Positions 7,985-16,862 of a DNA stretch of 64,000 nucleotides are shown here, piece by piece. The first letter of the stretch is position 1; each line of letters opens with the position of its first letter. The DNA is from Brevundimonas pishanensis (GTDB taxonomy: Bacteria > Pseudomonadota > Alphaproteobacteria > Caulobacterales > Caulobacteraceae), in contig NZ_JAJKBG010000006.1 in the NCBI RefSeq assembly GCF_022750635.1, positions 62,001 through 126,000 of the forward strand, in the 5' to 3' direction. A program made the translations under genes and the position numbers. Under the pieces are notes generated by a model, which saw only the letters and a list, made by a program, of their open reading frames with translations, had not been told where the DNA came from and made no database searches.

Positions 7985-8826
7985 GGATCACCGTCGTCGG
8001 TTCGATAAACCTTGATTATGTCGCCACCTGCGCCGCTTTACCCAAAGCTGGCGAGACGGTGACGGGCGCGACCCTGGCCCGCCATCCGGGTGGCAAGGGT
8101 GCCAATCAGGCATTGGCCGCCCGCAAGCTGGGGGCCGAGGTGTGCATGATCGGTCGCGTGGGCGATGACGAAATGGCACTGCCCGCCACGGCCTTGCTGG
8201 ACGCGCACGGCGTGGACCTGAACGGCGTGGTCACCGATCAGGACGAGCCGACCGGCGTGGCACTTATCTCGGTCGATGCCGAGGGCGAGAACCAGATCAC
8301 CGTCGCCGCCGGAGCCAACCACAACGTCTTTCCGGAACATCTTCCGGCCCGTATCGAAACGCCTCTGATCGTGCAGCTTGAACTGCCGATCGACACGGTA
8401 GAGGCGGCTGTGGGGCGTGCGACCGAGTTTGTCTGCGCCAACCTTGCGCCTGCGGCTCCGGTGTCGGATGCCCTGCTGCGCCGTGCCGACCTGATCGTCG
8501 TCAACGAGAATGAAGCCGCTTTCTATGGCGATGCCCTGCACCACGGTGGTGGCCGCGTGGTCATTACCAAGGGCGCGCGCGGTGCCGCCATGTACCAGCG
8601 CGGCGTCGAGATGGCGTGGTCCACACCACCTCAGGTCAAGGCTGTGGACGCGGTGGGCGCGGGTGATGCCTTTGTCGGCGCGATTACCGTAGCGCTGCTG
8701 GAAGGTATGGCACCGCAAGACGCGCTGGACTTTGCCTGTGCTGCAGGCGCTGTCGCCTGCACCCGTGCAGGTGCCCAGTCGTCGCTGGCCTCGCGCGAAG
8801 AGGTCGAGGCCTTGCTGGACGCCTAA
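7981..8826 (+). CDS. rbsK: Ribokinase (PfkB family)
   Basis: Ribokinase phosphorylates ribose at C5. The protein shows the PfkB N-terminal signature (HPGGKGANQALAARKLGA), the central NENEAAFYGD and the C-terminal ATP/anion-hole motif DAVGAGDAFVGA. At 281 residues it is slightly shorter than the roughly 300-residue E. coli enzyme, with shortening between about residues 135 and 170. The ATG overlaps the stop of the nucleoside hydrolase gene (ATGA), implying coupled translation and a salvage route nucleoside to ribose to ribose-5-phosphate. The specific sugar is inferred from that neighbour; other PfkB substrates cannot be excluded. Confidence 0.85.
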   Translation: MRITVVGSINLDYVATCAALPKAGETVTGATLARHPGGKGANQALAARKLGAEVCMIGRVGDDEMALPATALLDAHGVDLNGVVTDQDEPTGVALISVDAEGENQITVAAGANHNVFPEHLPARIETPLIVQLELPIDTVEAAVGRATEFVCANLAPAAPVSDALLRRADLIVVNENEAAFYGDALHHGGGRVVITKGARGAAMYQRGVEMAWSTPPQVKAVDAVGAGDAFVGAITVALLEGMAPQDALDFACAAGAVACTRAGAQSSLASREEVEALLDA

Positions 8827-9953
8827 AGTTTGATGACCTGGCGGACGGCCATACCGTCTGCCAGCGCATCGAACGCTGGATTGATTTGATCCAGCGTCAA
8901 CGTCCCGGACAGCAGTCGATCCACCGGCAACCGCCCGTCCCTGAACAACCGGATGTAGCGGGGAATGTCGCGGCTGGGCACGCAGGCTCCGATATAGGAG
9001 CCCTTGAGCGTGCGCTCCTCGGCGACCAGAGACACGATATTCACATCCAGTGTGGCGTGCGGGGGCGGCAGGCCGGCGGTGACAGTGGTCCCGCCACGCC
9101 GCGTCATGCGCCAGGCCGCATCCAGCGCCCGCGCCGATCCGGCCATTTCAAACGCGAAGTCTGCACCGCCGTTCGTCAGGGCTCGGACCTGTTCGACAGC
9201 ATCGGCATCGCTGGCATTGACGGTGTGAACGCCAAAGCTCTGCGCCAGCGCCAGTTTGTCGGGGTTGAGATCAACCGCCACCACCGGGCTGACACCGGAA
9301 GCCAGCGCGCCCAGAACGGCGGCTAGGCCCACGCCGCCCAGCCCGATCACAACCGCTGACTGTCCGGCCTTGATCTGGGCCGTGTTCACCACCGCCCCCA
9401 CGCCCGTCAGGACAGCGCACCCGAACAGGGCGGCGTGCTCGAACGGCAGTTCCTTATCGATCTTGACCAGCGAGCGGCGCGATACGACGGCATGGGTTGC
9501 GAAGGCCGAGCAGCCAAGGTGATGGTTCAGGACCTCGCCGTCTTCGCAGATGAAGGCCCGTCGACCCGAGAGCAGCCGCCCCTCGCCGTTTGAAACGGCT
9601 CCGGGTTCACAAAGGGCAGGGCGGCCCTCCGCACAGGGCGTGCAATGCCCGCATGATGGCATGAACACCATGACCACATGGTCGCCGACTTCCAGATCGC
9701 TCACATCGGGACCCAGCGCCTCCACTACACCAGCCGCCTCGTGGCCGAGCGCCATGGGCATGGGGCGCGGGCGATCTCCGTTGATGACCGACAGGTCCGA
9801 GTGACAAAGCCCCGCGGCCCGTATCCGCACCAGCACCTCGCCAGCCTTCGGATCATCCAGCGTGACGTTGCGGATCTTCAGCGGCTGGCTGTCCGCGTAA
9901 GGGGTGGCGTGATCCATACGGTCCAGCACGGCGGCGCGGGCGATAACTGGCAT
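8823..9953 (-). CDS. Zinc-dependent alcohol dehydrogenase (class III-like MDR)
   Basis: This 376-residue medium-chain dehydrogenase has the catalytic zinc ligands in GLCHSDL and GHEAAG. It has a structural zinc cluster with the CGHCTPC and later C residues, and the NAD-binding GLGGVGLAAV motif. Conserved FGCAVLTGVGAV marks the class I/III-type alcohol dehydrogenase branch. The substrate alcohol or aldehyde is not determined by the sequence. Its stop codon overlaps the stop of the convergent ribokinase gene (TAG on the minus strand within 8823-8825, TAA on the plus strand at 8824-8826). The next gene, a thioesterase, is divergent. Confidence 0.9.
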   Translation of the reverse strand: MPVIARAAVLDRMDHATPYADSQPLKIRNVTLDDPKAGEVLVRIRAAGLCHSDLSVINGDRPRPMPMALGHEAAGVVEALGPDVSDLEVGDHVVMVFMPSCGHCTPCAEGRPALCEPGAVSNGEGRLLSGRRAFICEDGEVLNHHLGCSAFATHAVVSRRSLVKIDKELPFEHAALFGCAVLTGVGAVVNTAQIKAGQSAVVIGLGGVGLAAVLGALASGVSPVVAVDLNPDKLALAQSFGVHTVNASDADAVEQVRALTNGGADFAFEMAGSARALDAAWRMTRRGGTTVTAGLPPPHATLDVNIVSLVAEERTLKGSYIGACVPSRDIPRYIRLFRDGRLPVDRLLSGTLTLDQINPAFDALADGMAVRQVIKL

Positions 9954-10037
9954 GATGAAATTCCCCCATGGTCAAAGCGACAGCTCTAAGCCACGCTAGG
10001 CCGACTATCGGGGACCGCCAAGAGGGAGATCGGGGTT

Positions 10038-10469
10038 ATGTCACGCGAAAAGCCTGCCACCCGCGACGACTATCGCCAGTTTGTTACCCTGACGACGCGG
10101 TGGGCGGACAATGACGTTTACGGCCACATCAATAATGTCGCCTATTACGGCTTTATCGACACGGCGGTGAACCAGTTGCTGATCGAGCGGGGGCTGTTGG
10201 ACGTCAACGCCTCGGCACAGATCGGTGTCGTGGTCGAATCCGGCTGTCGCTATCACGCCTCGGCCCACTATCCGGATGTGATGCACGCAGGCGTGCGCGT
10301 TGGCCATTTGGGCAACAGCAGCGTGCGCTATGAAGTGGGATTGTTCAAAAATGACGAGAGCGAGGCCTTGGCCGAAGGCTTCTTCGTCCATGTCATGGTC
10401 GGTCGCGACGACCGACGGCCACAAGCCATGGCCGCGCCTCTGAAAACGTTCTTGCAGACGCTGGCCTAG
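10038..10469 (+). CDS. Hotdog-fold acyl-CoA thioesterase (4HBT family)
   Basis: The 143-residue protein is a single hotdog domain with RWADNDVYGHINNVAYYGFIDTAV, where the Asp in the RWxDxDxxGHxNN motif is the usual catalytic residue of 4-hydroxybenzoyl-CoA thioesterase relatives. It should hydrolyse an acyl-CoA thioester in the cytoplasm; chain preference cannot be read. ATG at 10038 is preceded by GGGAGATCGGGG. It stands alone between the divergent alcohol dehydrogenase gene and the minus-strand small membrane protein gene. Confidence 0.88.
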   Translation: MSREKPATRDDYRQFVTLTTRWADNDVYGHINNVAYYGFIDTAVNQLLIERGLLDVNASAQIGVVVESGCRYHASAHYPDVMHAGVRVGHLGNSSVRYEVGLFKNDESEALAEGFFVHVMVGRDDRRPQAMAAPLKTFLQTLA

Positions 10470-10516
10470 GAATCGCTGAACCGTGGACAGCCCCGGTCCA
10501 GCGCTCCGGAAGTGTC

Positions 10517-10723
10517 CTAGTCGCGGGCGTTGCGCAGCAGGGCCATGATGCCCACTGCCGTCAGTGCACCCAGCGCGAAAGCACCGACAACCGAACCGGT
10601 TGCAGCGGCCGTCGATACCGTCACCGGACGGCGGGCATAACGCTCGACGATCTCGGTAGCATTCGGATCGCGCAGGCCTTCATCGTAGGCGTCGTCCAGA
10701 TAGGTGTCGTCAACTGCGACCAT
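10517..10723 (-). CDS. Small single-span membrane protein, unrecognised
   Basis: The 68-residue product has an acidic N-terminal half (DDTYLDDAYDEGLRDPNATEIVERY) and one Gly/Ala-rich membrane helix at about residues 39-61, ending in RNARD. The ATG is preceded by an excellent ribosome site, GGAGGA, with six bases between, which supports it as a real gene. No family is recognised and the neighbours (a thioesterase and yebC) give no clue about function. Confidence 0.7.
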   Translation of the reverse strand: MVAVDDTYLDDAYDEGLRDPNATEIVERYARRPVTVSTAAATGSVVGAFALGALTAVGIMALLRNARD

Positions 10724-10850
10724 GATCGTCCTCCAAACTGTTGTGCGCTCAAAACCAAAGTGAGTTCGAGGCGGTTCCTTGTGGTGACAGAGAAAGCCGC
10801 ATCCGGTAAAGGGCGCGCCTTAGCATATTCGACATTTGGCGAGCGACACC

Positions 10851-11624
10851 ATGGCCGGCCACTCAAAATTCAAAAATATCATGCACCGCAAGGGACGCGC
10901 CGATAAGCTGCGCTCCAAGCTTTTCTCGCGTTTGTCGCGTGAAATCACGGTTGCAGCCAAGTCGGGCATGCCCGATCCGGCAATGAACCCGCGCCTCCGT
11001 CTGGCAGTGAACAACGCCAAGGCCGAGTCGATGCCGAAGGAAAACATCGAACGCGCCATCAAAAAAGCTTCGGGCGGCGAAGTCGATGCGATGGAAGAAA
11101 TCCGCTACGAGGGCCGTGGCCCCGGCGGTGTCCAGATCGTCGTCGACGTCCTGACCGACAACCGCAACCGCGCTGGCTCGAACGTTCGTTCGGCCTTTGC
11201 CAAGAACGGCGGCGCGCTGGGTGAATCCGGCTCGGTGACCTTTATGTGGGATCGCGTCGGCAAGATCACCTATCCTGCCGAAGCCGGTACCGAAGATGCG
11301 GTGATGGAAGCCGCTATCGAAGCGGGTGCCATGGACGTCGAAAGCGATCTGGTGAAGCCGGATATCTACGAAGACGCACCGGGTCACACCATCTGGACCG
11401 CCTTCGAAGACCTGAACGACGTGGCCGAAGCCATGTCCAAGGTTCTGGGCGATCCGAAGTCGACCGCTATTGTCTGGAAGCCACAGTCGGAAGTCGAACT
11501 GACCGGTGAAGCCGTCGGAACGCTGTTTAAGCTGCTCGACGCACTGGACGCCGAGGACGATGTCCAGCAAGTGTATTCAAACGAAGACATCTCGGAAGAA
11601 GACGCGGCCAAGTACGCGGGCTAA
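10851..11624 (+). CDS. yebC: YebC/PmpR-family regulator (TACO1 homologue)
   Basis: The protein starts [19 protein letters not shown], the hallmark N-terminus of the YebC family. It continues with NARLRLAV-like segments ([27 protein letters not shown]), [25 protein letters not shown] and a FxxNGGxLGxxGSV motif. At 257 residues it is of family length. YebC relatives act as DNA-binding regulators or as translation factors that relieve ribosome stalling on proline-rich stretches. The second role is notable because the nearby tolA and tolQ encode long polyproline runs. An upstream in-frame ATG at 10836 would add five residues; the 10851 start fits the family. Confidence 0.95.
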   Translation: MAGHSKFKNIMHRKGRADKLRSKLFSRLSREITVAAKSGMPDPAMNPRLRLAVNNAKAESMPKENIERAIKKASGGEVDAMEEIRYEGRGPGGVQIVVDVLTDNRNRAGSNVRSAFAKNGGALGESGSVTFMWDRVGKITYPAEAGTEDAVMEAAIEAGAMDVESDLVKPDIYEDAPGHTIWTAFEDLNDVAEAMSKVLGDPKSTAIVWKPQSEVELTGEAVGTLFKLLDALDAEDDVQQVYSNEDISEEDAAKYAG

Positions 11625-11643
11625 CTTTCGAGTTGGGGCTGGG

Positions 11644-11677
11644 AAAAGGGCGGCGCTTTAGGGCGACGCCCTTTTCT
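11644..11677 (+). terminator. Rho-independent terminator after yebC
   Basis: Stem AAAAGGGCG (11644-11652) pairs with CGCCCTTTT (11667-11675) around a 14-base loop and runs into a T-rich tail. It lies 20 bases after the yebC stop. Confidence 0.8.
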
Positions 11678-11802
11678 TATGCCCGAATGCGCGCTGTGAC
11701 AGGCTTAAGGAACTCAAGGTCAGCGTACAGACGTTCTCAATCCATATAGCGCTATAGGTTGTCTTGTTACGCCTGGGTGCTGCCACGGGAGAACGTCACC
11801 TA

Positions 11803-12495
11803 ATGTTGCCTTGGAACGAGATCATCTGGCCACTGCTCGGTTCGATTTTTGCGGGCGGCCTGATCGGGCTGGAGCGCGAATGGCGGGGGCGGCCCGCAGG
11901 GTTTAGAACCCATATTCTGGTGAGCCTCTCGGCGTGCTTGCTGATGCTGGCCGCCCTGCACCAGACGCACTGGGCCTTTGACGACCTGCCCCGTCGCAAT
12001 ATCATGACCGATCCGACGCGTATGGCGCACGGGGTTCTGACCGGCATCGGCTTTTTGTGCGCCGGTGTCATTGTGCGTCAGGGCTTTTCCATCCACGGCC
12101 TGACCACGGCCGCCTCGCTCTGGATGACGTCGGCTATCGGCCTGTTGTACGGCGCGGGCCTGTTCGGGCTGGCGACGACCGGAACGGTGGTGACAGGCGT
12201 TATCCTTGTCGGCCTCAAGCTCATCAGCGGGATGGTGCCCAGCCGTGTCACCGCCGAAATCCGCGTCCACTGGAAACGCGGAGATCAGGATACTGCGCAA
12301 AGGGTCCAGAGCATTCTGGCGGTCCCCAAGGGCGGGTTGCGATCCGGCAAGACGGGGCTGTCAGCAGACGGCACGCAAGAGGTGCGTTGTTGGCGTTTCC
12401 GCATCAATAACCGCCAGAAGCTGGATCAGATTTCCGCAGCCCTGGCCTCGGAGGCGGGGGTCACCTGCTACGAGATATCGCCCCACGACGACTAG
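11803..12495 (+). CDS. MgtC/SapB-family membrane protein
   Basis: The N-terminal 140 residues carry the MgtC signature: GGLIGLEREWRGRPAGFRTHILVSLSAC, MAHGVLTGIGFLCAGVIV and GLTTAASLWMTSAIGLLYGAG. They form about five membrane helices. The C-terminal 90 residues form a small soluble domain, as in SapB/YhiD proteins. MgtC proteins are linked to magnesium limitation and acid or intracellular survival, partly by acting on F-type ATPase, but the role in free-living alphaproteobacteria is unclear. The ATG at 11803 is chosen because GGGAGA lies ten bases upstream and it gives the standard N-terminus; the frame also opens at a TTG at 11764. Confidence 0.88.
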   Translation: MLPWNEIIWPLLGSIFAGGLIGLEREWRGRPAGFRTHILVSLSACLLMLAALHQTHWAFDDLPRRNIMTDPTRMAHGVLTGIGFLCAGVIVRQGFSIHGLTTAASLWMTSAIGLLYGAGLFGLATTGTVVTGVILVGLKLISGMVPSRVTAEIRVHWKRGDQDTAQRVQSILAVPKGGLRSGKTGLSADGTQEVRCWRFRINNRQKLDQISAALASEAGVTCYEISPHDD

Positions 12496-12510
12496 GTTTC
12501 GATCCGGCCT

Positions 12511-12657
12511 TCACGTGCAAAAGGAAATGGCGCGCTCGACCCAGATGCCCAGACCTTGCCGCTGCCAAAGGGCGATACCTGCCAGCGCCAGCAGGATCGC
12601 CGTCCCGCCCAGCAAGGCGGGGATCAACCGTTCGGGCTTTTGCGGTTCGGTGGTCAT
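12511..12657 (-). CDS. 48-residue single-span membrane peptide coupled to the MFS gene
   Basis: A short frame starts with an ATG at 12657 that overlaps the TGA stop of the MFS transporter gene (ATGA), the signature of translational coupling. The product, MTTEPQKPERLIPALLGG onward, has a polar start and one membrane helix (about residues 11-28), followed by a short basic/aromatic end. It is too small for motif recognition. A conserved accessory subunit of the transporter, as seen for other small transporter peptides, is plausible but unproven. It converges on the MgtC-like gene with about 15 bases between stops. Confidence 0.6.
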   Translation of the reverse strand: MTTEPQKPERLIPALLGGTAILLALAGIALWQRQGLGIWVERAISFCT

Positions 12658-13877
12658 GCGCGTGCGGGAAGGGCGGTTGGCGGGGTCTGGCGGATAGGCA
12701 GGTTGGCGAGGCCGGCCGTAAAGGCCAGCGCGATGGAGATATACCACACCAGTTGGTACGAGCCGGTCGCATCAAAGATCAGGCCGCCGGTCCAGGCCCC
12801 CAGAAACGCCCCGATCTGGTGTCCGAAAAAGACCAGACCCGTCAGCGCCGACAGGTTCCGCAGACCATAGATTTGCGCCACCAGCCCGTTGGTCAAAGGC
12901 ACGGTCCCTAGCCACAGGAAGCCGAAGCTGGCTGCGAACACCAGCGCGCTCACCGACGTCAGCGGGGCCAGAAGGAAGACGATGATGGCGACGCCGCGCA
13001 GGCTGTAGAGCACGGCCAGTAGATGCTTCTTGGAGTATTTGCCGCCCCATGCGCCCCACAGCCACGAGCCGGCAATGTTGAACAGCCCGATCAATGCCAG
13101 ACCCGTCGCACCGACGGTCGCGGGCAGTCCCTGATCGGTAATGTAGGCGGGGAAGTGGATACCCACGAAGGCCACGTGGAAACCACAGACGAAATAGCCA
13201 CCGAACAGCAGCCACCAACTGCGGTCCGCGCACGCTTGTTTCAACGCGGCCCCGAGCGGAAGGCCTTCGGGGCGAGGCGTGACGGGGGCACCGCGCCGGG
13301 ACATCAGCCCGAATGCCAGCGGTGCAATCAGCAGCAGCATGATCGCCAGCGCGGTTAGGCTGTTCTGCCAGCCGATGCCCTCAATCAGCGCCTGCGCCAG
13401 TGGCACAACGAAGAACTGGCCCAGCGATCCGCCCGCCGTGATGATGCCAAAAGCAAGGGTGCGTTTATGCGGCGGCACGATTTTGCCGACGGCCCCCATG
13501 GTGACCACAAAGGTCACGCCCGACATAGCCATGCCGACCAGTGCACCAAAGCCTATGCCGATACCCAGAGCATTCGTCGCATAGGCGGTGACCACCATGC
13601 CTGCGGCGTACATGGCCGTTCCGATCAGCAGCACACGCCCGGCACCGTGTTTGTCTGCATAGGCCCCGACGAAAGGCTGGACCGCGCCAAACAACAGGTT
13701 CTGTAGGGCCAGAACAAAGCCGAAGGTCTGGCGACTAATACCCAGATCCATGACCATGGGGCTCAGATAAAGACCGAACGACTGCCGTACCCCCATGGCC
13801 AGCGTCACGATGGCCGCGCTGGCGGCGATCATGATCCAGGCTTGCCGCGACAATGCCGGAGCGGGGGAGGTGGTCAT
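12654..13877 (-). CDS. MFS transporter, oxalate/formate-antiporter-like
   Basis: The 407-residue protein has twelve predicted membrane helices. It shows MFS loop motifs in the 2-3 loop (GAYADKHGAGRVLLIG) and an N-terminal RQSFGLYLSPMVMDLGISRQTFGFVLALQNL that resembles the monocarboxylate/OFA branch. The central loop contains SRRGAPVTPRPEG. Substrate cannot be assigned; monocarboxylates are the subfamily tendency. The ATG at 13877 (MTTSPAPAL) follows AGAAGGG and is preferred to an upstream in-frame start at 13940. The stop overlaps the start of the 48-residue peptide gene. Confidence 0.85.
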   Translation of the reverse strand: MTTSPAPALSRQAWIMIAASAAIVTLAMGVRQSFGLYLSPMVMDLGISRQTFGFVLALQNLLFGAVQPFVGAYADKHGAGRVLLIGTAMYAAGMVVTAYATNALGIGIGFGALVGMAMSGVTFVVTMGAVGKIVPPHKRTLAFGIITAGGSLGQFFVVPLAQALIEGIGWQNSLTALAIMLLLIAPLAFGLMSRRGAPVTPRPEGLPLGAALKQACADRSWWLLFGGYFVCGFHVAFVGIHFPAYITDQGLPATVGATGLALIGLFNIAGSWLWGAWGGKYSKKHLLAVLYSLRGVAIIVFLLAPLTSVSALVFAASFGFLWLGTVPLTNGLVAQIYGLRNLSALTGLVFFGHQIGAFLGAWTGGLIFDATGSYQLVWYISIALAFTAGLANLPIRQTPPTALPARA

Positions 13878-14043
13878 GCGACACCCTTCTGCGACCGTCT
13901 GTCGCGATACTGAAACGTTGAACTCACTACACCCATCCACGCGTTCCGCAATCTCGGGTTGGCGAAGGTGACGGCCTACGCCGTGGGGAAAAGCCCCCTC
14001 TGGTCATTGTCTGCTAACTATCTTTGGGGCATGACGGGAACAG

Positions 14044-14562
14044 ATGACGAACGAAACCATCAGAATCGTCGGGATCGACCCCGGCCTACGCAAGACCGGC
14101 TGGGGTGTGATCGCAGCCGAAGGCTCGCGTTTGCGCTGGATCGCGCATGGCGTAATCGCCCCTGACGATACCCTGCCGTTCTCGGAGCGGTTGCTGGCGC
14201 TGATGAACGGCATCCACGCTGTCTGCCATGACTATCAGGTCGATGAAGCGGCGGTCGAAGAAGTGTTCGTCAACGTTAATCCCGCCTCGACCCTTAAACT
14301 GGGACAGGCGCGCGGTGCCGTGATTCTGGGTGCGGCCACCTATGGTCTGTCGGTCGGGGAATACCCCGCCAACCTGATCAAAAAGGTGGTGGTCGGTGCC
14401 GGGCACGCCGACAAGTCGCAGATTGCCTATATGGTCGCGCGCCTGCTGCCGACCTCAAAGGGTGCCAAGGCCGACGCCGCCGACGCCTTGGCGGTCGCCA
14501 TTACCCACGCACAGCTTCGCAAGCGTGCGCTGCTTGAATCTCTAGTCAAAGGTGCCGCGTGA
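14044..14562 (+). CDS. ruvC: Crossover junction endodeoxyribonuclease RuvC
   Basis: RuvC resolves Holliday junctions by symmetrical nicking. The catalytic acidic residues are visible: Asp 12 in VGIDPG, Glu 72 or 73 in VEEVF, and Asp 144/147 in KADAADALA. At 172 residues the length is standard. It is the first gene of a ruvC-ruvA-ruvB operon in which each stop overlaps the next start. The ATG follows a weak purine stretch (GGGAACAG). Confidence 0.97.
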   Translation: MTNETIRIVGIDPGLRKTGWGVIAAEGSRLRWIAHGVIAPDDTLPFSERLLALMNGIHAVCHDYQVDEAAVEEVFVNVNPASTLKLGQARGAVILGAATYGLSVGEYPANLIKKVVVGAGHADKSQIAYMVARLLPTSKGAKADAADALAVAITHAQLRKRALLESLVKGAA

Positions 14563-15176
14563 TTGGTCGTCTGAAAGGTATCGTAGCCGAGGTCGATCTG
14601 GACCACTGCATCATCGACTGCGGTGGTGTGGGCTATGTGGCAACCTGCGGCTCGCGCACCCTGTCGCGTCTGGCTCCCAATGCCGAGGCGACCGTCTATA
14701 TCCATTCTCAGTGGTCCGAAGACCAAGGCCCACGTCTGTATGGCTTCTTCAGTCGTGACGAGCGCAAGGCCTTTACGACTCTGCTGGCCATTCAGGGCGT
14801 AGGTCCGAAGGCGGCGCTGGCGGTGCTGGATGTGCTGCCACCGTCGGAACTCGCCAATGCCGTTGCGCGTGAAGACAAGGCTGCTGTGGCGCGCGCCAAT
14901 GGCGTGGGGCCGAAGCTGGCGCTGCGCATCGTGACCGAGCTGAAGGGCAAGCCGCTGGGCGACACCACCTTCACCCCGACCGCTGGGGGCGTTCACTCGG
15001 AAGTGGCAGCCGCCCCTGTGCCGTCGATCACCGGCGAGGCTGTCGCGGCCCTGCTGGGTCTGGGCATCGCCGAGCTCAACGCCCGCCGCGCCGTCGAGGT
15101 CGCGTTGGAAGCCAAGGGCGAGGAAGCGGGTCTGTCCGCCATTATCCGCGCCGCGCTTCAGGAATTGGGTAAATGA
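14559..15176 (+). CDS. ruvA: Holliday junction branch migration protein RuvA
   Basis: RuvA tetramers bind the four-way junction and load RuvB. The 205-residue sequence has the N-terminal OB domain ([26 protein letters not shown]), tandem helix-hairpin-helix motifs ([13 protein letters not shown] and [13 protein letters not shown]) and the flexible linker to a C-terminal RuvB-binding domain (about 155-205). The start is a GTG whose sequence GTGA overlaps the ruvC stop. Confidence 0.97.
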   Translation: MIGRLKGIVAEVDLDHCIIDCGGVGYVATCGSRTLSRLAPNAEATVYIHSQWSEDQGPRLYGFFSRDERKAFTTLLAIQGVGPKAALAVLDVLPPSELANAVAREDKAAVARANGVGPKLALRIVTELKGKPLGDTTFTPTAGGVHSEVAAAPVPSITGEAVAALLGLGIAELNARRAVEVALEAKGEEAGLSAIIRAALQELGK

Positions 15177-16204
15177 GCGAGCGTATCCTGAGCGGCGAGG
15201 CCATGGAGGGCGAGGCCTTCGACCGTGCCCTGCGTCCCCAGAACTTTGCCGAGTTCGTGGGCCAGCCCAAGGTCAAAGATAATCTTTCGGTCTTTATCGA
15301 GGCCGCCCGCAAACGTCAGGAAGCGCTGGATCACGTCCTGCTGTTTGGCCCTCCGGGGCTGGGCAAGACGACGCTGGCGCAAATCGTGGCGCGCGAACTG
15401 GGTGTGGGTTTCCGCGCCACCTCCGGCCCCATTCTGGGCAAGCCGGGCGACCTTGCGGCCATCCTGACCAATCTCGAACCGCGCGATGTGCTGTTCATCG
15501 ACGAAATCCACCGCATGTCCCCGCAGGTCGAGGAAGTCCTCTATCCGGCTATGGAAGACCATGTGCTGGACCTGATCATCGGCGAAGGCCCGTCGGCGCG
15601 CTCGGTGCGGATTGATCTGGCCCCGTTCACTCTGGTGGGGGCGACGACCCGTGCGGGCCTCCTGGCTACGCCCCTGCGAGACCGTTTCGGTATCCCGCTG
15701 CGGCTGGAGTTCTACACGCCCGAAGAACTGACGACGGTGGTGCGCGGCACGGCCCGTAAAATGGGTGCGGAAATCGACGCCGAGGGTGCCTACGAGGTCG
15801 CCTCGCGCTCGCGTGGCACACCGCGTATTGCGGGGCGCCTGCTGCGCCGCGTGCGCGACTTTGCCGATGCGGCGGGCGCTCCGGTCATCACCAAATTGGT
15901 GGCCGCCCAGTCGCTGGCCCGTTTGGAAGTCGATGAGGCGGGGCTGGATAGCAATGACCGCCGCTTCCTTAAGGCTTTGATCGAAAACTACGGCGGTGGT
16001 CCCGTCGGCATGGACACGCTCGCCGCCGCCATCGCCGAAGCCCGCGATGCCGTTGAGGACGTGATCGAACCCTATCTGCTGCAACAAGGCTTCATCATGC
16101 GCACCCCGCGTGGTCGCATGGCCTGCGCGCGGGCGTATGAGCATCTGGGACTAAGCGCGCCGCCGCCTCCGCCTAGTTCTACGCCGGATATGTTCGGGAA
16201 GTAG
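15173..16204 (+). CDS. ruvB: Holliday junction branch migration ATPase RuvB
   Basis: RuvB is the AAA+ motor that drives branch migration. Walker A is GPPGLGKTT at 59-67, Walker B is LFIDEIH with Asp 110 and Glu 111, followed by sensor 1 GATTRAG and the C-terminal winged helix with [16 protein letters not shown]. At 343 residues it is full length, with a short Pro-rich tail. The ATG overlaps the ruvA stop (ATGA). A 45-base gap separates it from ybgC. Confidence 0.98.
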   Translation: MSERILSGEAMEGEAFDRALRPQNFAEFVGQPKVKDNLSVFIEAARKRQEALDHVLLFGPPGLGKTTLAQIVARELGVGFRATSGPILGKPGDLAAILTNLEPRDVLFIDEIHRMSPQVEEVLYPAMEDHVLDLIIGEGPSARSVRIDLAPFTLVGATTRAGLLATPLRDRFGIPLRLEFYTPEELTTVVRGTARKMGAEIDAEGAYEVASRSRGTPRIAGRLLRRVRDFADAAGAPVITKLVAAQSLARLEVDEAGLDSNDRRFLKALIENYGGGPVGMDTLAAAIAEARDAVEDVIEPYLLQQGFIMRTPRGRMACARAYEHLGLSAPPPPPSSTPDMFGK

Positions 16205-16249
16205 GGTTAGATGCTTCAAACTCTCCCCCCAGAGCGCTAAGCCTTAATC

Positions 16250-16705
16250 ATGAGCGACACTCCCACCGCTGGCCGTTTTGACGGCAAGGATCACCTGCTG
16301 CCTGTTCGTGTCTATTACGAGGACACCGACTTCACGGGGGTGGTCTATCACGCCAACTACGTCCGCTATTTCGAGCGGGGGCGGTCGGACTTTCTGCGGG
16401 CGGCGGGGATTGGCCATACCGATCTGCTCGAGAGCGATGACCCGCTGGCCTTTGTCGTCAGTGAACTGAACATCAAATATGTTCGTCCGGCTAAGATCGA
16501 CGACGCCCTGATCGTGCGCACCCGCTACGAGGTGGTGAAGGGCGTGCGCATGTTGATCAAACAGACGATCGAGCGTGACGGTGAGGTGCTCTGCCGCGCT
16601 GATGTGGTCGCCGCCTGTATCCACATGGATGGTCGCCCGCGTCGCCCCAGCAAACTGCTGATGCAAAAGGTCGAACCGTGGTTGTCCGGTTCGAGCGAAG
16701 GCTGA
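16250..16705 (+). CDS. ybgC: Tol-Pal-associated acyl-CoA thioesterase YbgC
   Basis: YbgC is a hotdog-fold acyl-CoA thioesterase typically encoded at the head of tol-pal operons. The motif RVYYEDTDFTGVVYHANYVRYFERGRSDFLR contains the catalytic Asp of the YEDTD motif and the conserved HANY. Length (151 residues) fits. Its place between ruvB and tolQ is the conserved arrangement. A 157-base gap separates it from tolQ and probably contains a tol promoter, which I cannot define precisely. Confidence 0.95.
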   Translation: MSDTPTAGRFDGKDHLLPVRVYYEDTDFTGVVYHANYVRYFERGRSDFLRAAGIGHTDLLESDDPLAFVVSELNIKYVRPAKIDDALIVRTRYEVVKGVRMLIKQTIERDGEVLCRADVVAACIHMDGRPRRPSKLLMQKVEPWLSGSSEG

Positions 16706-16862
16706 AGCCGGCCTCAAAACCCGCTGATAACGCTTATGTCAGACGATCATGGGGTGACGGAGTCCATAAGGACCGCTAGATCGCCGTGCGTGCCTTGAAT
16801 TCGCCACGGGATGGCGGTCTCAAGGACATAAGACTTTAGTGCAAGCGACCAAGGATCACTGA

